DNA from: Grammothele lineata
Taxonomy: Eukaryota; Basidiomycota; Agaricomycetes; Polyporales; Polyporaceae
Direction: 5' to 3'
NCBI GenBank assembly: GCA_002150815.3
Contig: NDFF03000371.1
Location: 49,249 to 113,248, forward strand
Length of the DNA stretch: 64,000 nucleotides
In this document: in pieces, positions 57,901 through 64,000 of the stretch
Position numbering within the stretch: the first letter of the stretch is position 1
How the letters are laid out: each line of letters starts with the position of its first letter
Translations under genes and position numbers: made by a program
The notes under the pieces: generated by a model
Database searches by the model: none
The model's input: only the letters and a program-made list of their open reading frames with translations
Told to the model about the DNA's origin: nothing

Positions 57901-59649
57901 CATGTTCGCGTCCTTGAGCTCGAAGCGGTGGTAGACGGAGGTGGGTAGCTCTGAGAGGTGGGGAATATTGTCAGGGAAGCAGTCCGAGAAGCGTGCCTTC
58001 ATGGCAGCATTCTCGCGTGCAAGAGCCTCATGAGACGCGAGAGACTCGACATGGGCACGGACAGCGGCGACAGCAGCCGCGATGTCGGCTTCCGGGGAGC
58101 GATCCGCCAGGATCTGGTGTGGCGTCAAGCGGTCGTTCAACTCGTCGATGACGCGAGCATGCAGGCGGCGCTGGGCGTGGGCGAGCGCAACGCGCTGGGC
58201 AGACTCGCGACAGAGGTGGCGTGTGTGTGCAGGCACTTTCGGCGGGGGCTGGGACGGCGGCGGCGCAGGGCATGTTGAGGCGAGAAGGTTGCGGCCGGAT
58301 GGTTTGTGCAGGAGGGAGCGGGAAGAGTGGTCCTCAACGATGCGGTTGGATACGAGGAACGGCTTGCCGAGAAGTACAGGTGCACACAGACGAGGAACAA
58401 CAATGGCGCGACAAGAAACAGATGACCAAGACCAATCCGGAAGTGCGATGCGTAGCTTAACCCATGAACAACTCTCGTTCTGCCCAGTCCCCCACGCATT
58501 GCCGAGCCGAAAAGGCTGAGGCAATGCACGTATGCGAAGGTGGAGGCGGGCGGCGATGTCTTCTCTAATCAGAACTGCATGCGAACTGGAGTCGATGAGC
58601 ATCGGCAGCGGAGCAGTGTCGGAAGAGGAGGAGATGACATGGGCAGAGAGGATCGTGTGGGAAGCATAAAGCGGGGCGACGCACTCTTCGGAATCGGTAC
58701 CCGTGCCGAGGACGGAGGAGGTGGCGGCGAGCGGCGAGGCGGGGGAGACGGCGGCAACGGTGTCCGGGTCGACGTCGTCGGTAACGGCGGCGACGGCACG
58801 GCCAGGCCGGACGTTCTCCTTGGCAGCCTTCGCAGCGGCGGCGTCGCGGTTGGTGAGCGTGCGGTAGCTGGCGGCGGCAGGATAACCGTTCGGGCATACA
58901 CCCGATTGGTGGCCAGCGTAGAAGCGGCGGCACTTGAAGCAACCGCCATGCTCCTCCAGCAACTTGCGCTCATCGCTCGTCAACTTCGGCAGGGGGTTCT
59001 TGGATCCGGCTCCCGGGTGGGTGGACGAGGAGCCGGACGGCTTGGAGGCGGATGCGATGACCTTAGGGCGGGATACAGCGCGGACCATGGCGCGTAGCTG
59101 GAGACGGCGCGCATCCTCCGCAGCGACGGACGCTTTCCAGTCGGCGAGGGATGCAATCGCGGTGACCTCCAGCGTCTCACAGTGGTAGCGGAGATGTTCG
59201 TCGACATTGGCAGAGACGATGGCACGGAGCGAGTCGTCGGAAAGACGGGAGGCCGTGCCGCGAAGCTGAGCGTTGAGAAGCTCGACTTCGTGGATGTAGT
59301 CGTCGAATGGCTGGTCCGGCTGTTGTTTCAACGAAAAGATCTGCGCGCGAATGTTTGGCGCCCAGTTGGCAGGTAGGAACCGGTCGCGGATAGTGCTGAG
59401 GAGCGCGTCGAAGGGCATTGCGTCATAACGGTCCTCGTCGAGGAGGTACCAGTCCCGGAGAAGGGCGTGATCGAACCCCTGGGACGCGACGCGTGCCTTG
59501 TCGTCGTCGTCGATGTTCTGCCTCTTGAAATGGACACGGCATGCGTGCTCCCACGCGTTGAGGACCTGGGGCGTGATGCGGCCGTCCCCCAACGAGGGCG
59601 GCGCCTTGCCGTGGGTCGTGACGGAGGCGGGAGTGGAGGACAAGGGCAT
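54997..59649 (-). CDS. Gag-Pol polyprotein of the chromovirus, single ORF
   Basis: 1550 residues from the first ATG, no stop or frameshift. Gag spans ~1-300 (capsid-like FDDYIHEVELLNAQLR), with a zinc knuckle at ~237-252 spaced CX2CX6HX4C. The aspartic protease site is LIDSSSH (~352), where Ser replaces the usual Gly of D-S/T-G. Reverse transcriptase covers ~580-760, with the catalytic YLDD at ~738. RNase H follows (VSCDASDRRTGAML, YPVHEKELLAIVRALKKW, YTDHRTLENF). Integrase has its HHCC zinc site (HDALGHFGF, CDDCQRNK) and D,D,E residues in VAIDFIG, SDRDKLF and SSERTNRT. A chromodomain closes the protein (~1495-1550: FEIDHIVDHR, FLVRWRGYG, RWLAGSEVRG), expected to steer insertion to modified chromatin. 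No separate gag frame exists, so Gag:Pol ratio must be set by processing. The same frame is open upstream of this ATG. Confidence 0.95.
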   Translation of the reverse strand: MPLSSTPASVTTHGKAPPSLGDGRITPQVLNAWEHACRVHFKRQNIDDDDKARVASQGFDHALLRDWYLLDEDRYDAMPFDALLSTIRDRFLPANWAPNIRAQIFSLKQQPDQPFDDYIHEVELLNAQLRGTASRLSDDSLRAIVSANVDEHLRYHCETLEVTAIASLADWKASVAAEDARRLQLRAMVRAVSRPKVIASASKPSGSSSTHPGAGSKNPLPKLTSDERKLLEEHGGCFKCRRFYAGHQSGVCPNGYPAAASYRTLTNRDAAAAKAAKENVRPGRAVAAVTDDVDPDTVAAVSPASPLAATSSVLGTGTDSEECVAPLYASHTILSAHVISSSSDTAPLPMLIDSSSHAVLIREDIAARLHLRIRALPQPFRLGNAWGTGQNESCSWVKLRIALPDWSWSSVSCRAIVVPRLCAPVLLGKPFLVSNRIVEDHSSRSLLHKPSGRNLLASTCPAPPPSQPPPKVPAHTRHLCRESAQRVALAHAQRRLHARVIDELNDRLTPHQILADRSPEADIAAAVAAVRAHVESLASHEALARENAAMKARFSDCFPDNIPHLSELPTSVYHRFELKDANMKIARRQYDCPKKYREVWKTLLQQHLDAGRLRESDSPYASPAFLVPKTDPTALPRWVNDYRALNDNTVPDMHPLPKIRDILADCAKGKIWGKIDMTNSFFQTRVHPDHVKYTAVTTPFGLYEWTVMPQGCRNAPATHQRRMFTALRPYIGSICHVYLDDIIIWSQTLEEHRENVATILSALRAARLFCSDKKTHLFCSEIDFLGHHISASGVSPDPKKVEKILHWPRPRNSAHVRAFLGLVRYVADFLPKLAEYTAVLTPLTTKDADKVFPPWSEEHEAAFTSIKRLVTSSDCLTVIDHDALEHNKIFVSCDASDRRTGAMLSFGPTLETARPVAFDSTQLKAAELNYPVHEKELLAIVRALKKWRVDLLGAPFIVYTDHRTLENFHTQRDLSRRQARWQEFLAQYDFVIRYIKGEHNVAADVLSRAPDDLDVVDPASCAAVADLRHATRALSLDLPPHPAAATVAAVGSLRVSSDPAWLDSIRAGYATDKYCVRLREMAGTLGVRDENGLLYIGDRLVIPRAPDLREGLFRCAHDALGHFGFDKSYAALRSAYYWPNMRTELADMYIPSCDDCQRNKSSNRKPPGPLHPLPIPRARGDCVAIDFIGALPDDDGKNCIATITDRLGADIRLLATRTDISAEDFALLFFDNWYCENGLPLEIVSDRDKLFVSAFWKALHKLTGVKLKMSTAFHPQTDGSSERTNRTVVQAIRYHVARNQKGWVRALPRVRFAIMNTINASTGFSPFQLHIGRSPRLIPPLFDDTIVDNEEAFPLDGEAAARIIEQIDVDVMEAQDNLHYAKLAQAQAANRSRGPEPEFAEGDMVMLSTFHRRREYMQRGSNRVAKFMVRYDGPYKILRAHPEASVYTLDLPSSMNIFPTFHASLLKPYHPNDDTLFPMRAQPQPGPVITKSGAEHFEIDHIVDHRRRGRGFQFLVRWRGYGASADRWLAGSEVRGLPAYDQYVGENPLT

Positions 59650-60046
59650 TATGTGGCTATATGCGCGTGTACGAGGGGAATCGGAGGCAGAGGAGGACGA
59701 GGAGGATGAAGACGACGTGTACGAAGCGAGCGGATGCGGGCGCGGAGACGGAAGCGGCAGGGATGGTACGGGGACGGGAGAGCGGTCGCGGACAAAATCG
59801 GAGAAGTCGGAGACGTCGTCCAGGAGGTCGTACTCACTGAGTACCAGGTCGGCGTCAGAACGGATGACTTCGAGGAGTTCGGAGTCGTCGAGGGCAGCGA
59901 ACGGGAAGGGGAGAAGGTATTCCCGCGTGATCCTCCGAGTGATCCTCGGTGGCGGCGACAGTTTGGAGGGAGGTACGACAGGGGCGATCCGCTTAGCCGA
60001 CGCGTCGGGTGGCGGTCCCAGAGCTGGTTCGGAGTTTCAAAAAAAG

Positions 60047-60273
60047 TGTAAAAGGGCACACTCAGAAGAGAAACTAGAACGAGCTCTGCTCGTTGAGATC
60101 CCGGGAAGAAGGTAAATACATGGAGGAGGCGACTAACTAGATGTGCGTACCTGCTCGTTGAGATCCCGGGAAGAAGGTGGGGATCTCAGAGCAGGGCCGC
60201 GGAAGTATATACGGTCGCGGAGAGGTGCTGTCATAATACGTACAAACAGATGATGTAATCTACCACGATTACA
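60047..60273 (-). repeat. 5' LTR of the chromovirus (227 bp)
   Basis: It appears identical to the copy at 54637-54863. As the 5' LTR of a minus-strand element it should hold the promoter; a TATA-like TATATAC lies inside it near 60207 on the plus strand. It ends 87 bases below the stop codon of the aldo/keto reductase gene, so it could influence that gene's 3' end. Confidence 0.97.
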
Positions 60274-60365
60274 TACGCTGGACTACATGTAAATTTCTAG
60301 CACAGTTCCAAATTCGCGTGTTCGACCATGCGAGTGTGGTGTACATTGACAAGCACGAGGAATGT

Positions 60366-61786
<1,421 letters not shown>

Positions 61787-62288
61787 GTGGGGAGTCGTTC
61801 GGAGTAGGCAGCTTCGGTGGCTTCCTTATACCTTCTGGAGAGCAGCGATGCCTTCAGAGGACACCGCAGACCTAGCCCGGGTTTTAGGGTCTCAGATCCA
61901 CTGCGGGCGGAACGAATCAGAGCGTCAGTCGTGAATGGGTATGCCGATCGGACGAGGTACGTGGGGACTTACAACCCATCAACTCCATAAAGGAATACGA
62001 GTCTGTTAGAACGCCCAGGGACCATGACCCTAGGCGGCCCGAAGAAAAGGGATTCCTCGTTGAGACGGATCCATTTTATGCATTGTGCCGTGCCTTGAAA
62101 GCGGACGTTCAGTACACGCCATACCAATCGCGACGGATATGGCATGTCAGCCGCCACGCGCCAGCGCCGCCCAGTTATGGCGGGAAGTGTCTCGAAATGC
62201 GGCTGACTGAGCGCTGTAGTCCTCGCCACTCCATTGTCAAAATCTGCATCTCACCTTTACCACACCCTATCACGTCCGAACGAAAGTC
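61787..62288. promoter_or_regulatory. Shared divergent promoter, aldo/keto reductase / thioredoxin-TPR gene
   Basis: 502 bases between the two start codons. No convincing TATA box or palindromic operator was found. Co-regulation of the two redox genes is possible but is an inference from arrangement only. Confidence 0.4.
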
Positions 62289-63203
62289 ATGAGCAAACCC
62301 ATAGCGATTGAATCGGTCAGCCACTGGAATACCACCCTGCGCGCAGCGAAAGAGAAGGGCCAAGCGATCGTTGTCGACTTCTTCGCGACATGGTGCGGCC
62401 CTTGCAAGGTATGTCGTGAGCCACCCGAACATCCGTATGGCGGCTAAGAACAGCGTGCGTAGGCTATCGCGCCCTTCTATGAGCAGCTCGCATCGCAGCA
62501 CCCGCACGGCGTGTTTCTCAAGGTCGATGTCGACAAGCTCCCGCCGATCGCAGCCAAGTACGGTGTGACGGCGATGCCGACATTCGTCGTGATCAAAGAA
62601 AGTGGCGTGGTGGAATCTCTGCGGGGAGCGGACCAGCGCGGGCTGCACACGATGGTCACCAAGCACGCATCGGCGCCCTCACTGCCCGCGGAGGCGGAGA
62701 AAGCGAAAGAGGAGGGCAACAAGGCGTTTGCGGCGGGGGACTATGTACAAGCTGCAGAGTGCTACTCACGCGCGATCGCGGCTGCTCCCAAATCCGCCGT
62801 CCTGCATGGGAACCGGGCGTACGCGTACATCAAGCTTGTGAGGTCGTCGGATACGCCGAAGGAGGAGCGCAAGAAACTGCGGGCGAAAGCCGTCCAGGAT
62901 GCGGTGAGCGCGACGAGCTTGGACGAACGATGGGGAAAGGGTTGGGTGCGGATGGGGGAAGCCTTGCTGCTCGCGACAGATGACGAAGCAAACGAAGATG
63001 TGAAGGAGGAGCTGAGGGCAGAAGCGAGAAGGAAAGGGCTGGAAGGGGCCGAGGAAGCACTGGGAAACGCGGTCGGCTTGTCGGAGGGGAAAGTCAAAGC
63101 TGGTACGTTTTCTATACGGGTACGCGTGAATTTGGTCTCAAACGCGACCACAGAGGCGGAGAAGATGTTGGAGGAAGTCCAAGCCCAGTTGCGGGCATTA
63201 TAG
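62289..63203 (+). CDS. Thioredoxin-TPR fusion protein with intact CGPC
   Basis: Exons 62289-62408, 62463-63102, 63154-63203; 810 bases, 269 residues. The N-terminal thioredoxin domain (1-108) has VVDFFATWCGPCKAIAPF, VDVDKLPPIAAKYGV and the cis-Pro loop AMPTFVVI, so it should be redox-active. A hinge (SAPSLPAEAEKAKE) leads to a TPR block (~115-235): KEEGNKAFAAGDYVQAAECY, VLHGNRAYAYIKLV, ATSLDERWGKGWVRMGEALL. A short helix ends the protein. The architecture suggests a disulfide reductase delivered to chaperones or complexes by the TPR, in cytosol or nucleus (no targeting signal seen). The first intron falls directly after the CGPCK codons. The gene at 31353-32381 is a diverged paralog. Confidence 0.92.
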
Positions 63204-64000
63204 CGCGGGATGTAATGTGGAGAGAACGGAGCTCACTAGGTTTCTCCTCCAACCTTTTCGCCCATTGTATATTAGATGCCTTGTTGTTGTATGCCCTAGA
63301 GAGAGAGGCTGGGGGGTGTGCGGTACGTAGAGAAGAATAGAGCGGAAGAGGTGACGTCGTGGTAGAACTTAGGACCATATTCGCTGCCCCATTCATCTCT
63401 CGCGAGTCCGACTCTTCATTTCTGCGCGCTTCCTCCAACCTTCCCTCGCTTCTGCTTCATCGTCATTGCCCTGGAGGCCTCAAAGAATGGTTTTCTTCTA
63501 CAACGTATTTCCCGTCTTTTAATCAGGGCAAAAAAGTATAAACTGGGCTTCAGCGGGAATCGAACCCAGGACTTTGTTGACTCGGTCGTCCAAATTGTCG
63601 AGGTTTAAAGGGAGTTTTCACAAGTCGAATCGCCGAGCGCGAAGGACCGTGGCCCTGCGGACCGGGCGAGCCGCTGGCACTGCGCGCGCGCCTGCCGCCG
63701 AACAGTCTCGGTATCATTATGGCGATGACGCGCCCCGCGTCGATCTTGTCTCCCGCTCCGTGCGGCCATGCCTCGTCGGGAGACCCCTGTCTGTCGTGCG
63801 GTGCGCACGCGGACACGTCGACCCGCTCCCCGCCGAGGGCTCCTCGCCGAGCAGCGTAAATTGAGGTCGGAGCGTCCGCGCTCTCCTCAGTTCTCTCGCG
63901 CTGCTGCCAGGTGAGCGGTTTCGTCCCTTGCGCGCCGTGCCCCACTGACGAGTTCTCTCGCGCTGCTGCCAGGCGCTCGTCCATTGTTCGTTTCGAGTTA
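63204..64000. other. Intergenic/right edge, with a 23-base direct repeat
   Basis: The thioredoxin-TPR 3' UTR occupies the first part. From about 63640 GC content rises and open frames appear on both strands, but none shows a domain; a gene may start here and run out of the window. A 23-base direct repeat (63889-63911 and 63951-63973) is described under findings. Confidence 0.4.

Larger units (their letters stand above)
54632..60278 (-). mobile_element. Complete Ty3/Gypsy chromovirus LTR retrotransposon
   Basis: The element spans 54637-60273 (5637 bp). It is flanked by the 5-base duplication TACGC (54632-54636 and 60274-60278). Two 227-bp LTRs begin TG and end CA and look identical base for base. 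It is transcribed on the minus strand, so the 5' LTR is at 60047-60273. Order: LTR, ~400-base leader, Gag-Pol ORF 59649-54997, LTR. A purine-rich tract (AGAGGCGGTGAGAG on the minus strand, 54877-54864) directly precedes the 3' LTR and is a good polypurine tract. No clear tRNA primer-binding site (TGG just inside the LTR) is visible. Identical LTRs, an exact target duplication and an unbroken ORF point to a very recent insertion. It landed in intergenic DNA next to the aldo/keto reductase gene. Confidence 0.97.

Noticed and set aside
60035..60046. tRNA primer-binding site immediately inside the 5' LTR
   Set aside because: The first bases after the LTR are CTTTTTTTGAAAC, with no TGG start within the first bases; the element may use self-priming or another primer, but this cannot be shown here.
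63541..63620. tRNA-like T-arm on the minus strand (GGTTCGATTCC)
   Set aside because: The T-loop fits, but no matching 5' acceptor strand, D-arm or complete anticodon arm with a variable loop can be found upstream; at best a tRNA relic.

Overview
This window looks like GC-rich nuclear DNA of a filamentous basidiomycete, probably an Agaricomycete. The evidence is dense genes cut by many GT-AG introns of about 50-60 bases, exons down to 7 bases, tandem cytochrome P450 genes, a berberine-bridge-type oxidase and a chromodomain Ty3/Gypsy retrotransposon. The lineage is an inference; no rRNA or other decisive marker is present. Gene models were built by hand: exon borders were placed so that recognised protein motifs stay in frame. 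Apart from one broken P450, every model's exon lengths sum to a multiple of three.

The left half (1-32.4 kb) is gene-rich. In order it holds: the 3' part of a MOV10-type RNA helicase (+); a NIPA-type Mg2+ transporter (-); a 25-exon aminopeptidase P (+); mitochondrial ribosomal protein uS7 (+); a class-3-like aldehyde dehydrogenase (-); a RUS/DUF647 membrane protein (-); a tandem pair of P450 genes (-, -), the first carrying a frameshift; a secreted FAD-linked oxidase (+) divergent from the intact P450; an F-box protein (-); a DUF255/SPATA20-type thioredoxin-fold protein (+); and a thioredoxin-TPR protein (-) that has lost the usual CxxC.

The middle (32.4-54.6 kb) is almost gene-free. Its one convincing gene is a bHLH transcription factor (44.2-46.7 kb) with a very long loop, lying in GC-rich, low-complexity DNA. 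A 289-bp MITE with near-perfect terminal inverted repeats and TA target duplications lies at 50.05-50.34 kb.

The right end (54.6-64 kb) holds a complete, apparently very young chromovirus. Its two 227-bp LTRs look identical, it has a 5-bp target duplication, and one uninterrupted 1550-codon Gag-Pol ORF lies on the minus strand. After it come an aldo/keto reductase (-) and, divergent from it, a second thioredoxin-TPR gene (+) with an intact CGPC site.

Functionally, most single genes are housekeeping (proteolysis, mitochondrial translation, redox, ion transport). The P450-P450-FAD oxidase block is the only group that suggests a shared oxidative metabolic task, and no backbone-synthesis enzyme is visible beside it. 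The likeliest new biology is at the level of gene structure: clustered micro-exons, GC-AG introns, a frameshift at a palindrome, and a retrotransposon whose Gag frame runs upstream of its first AUG.
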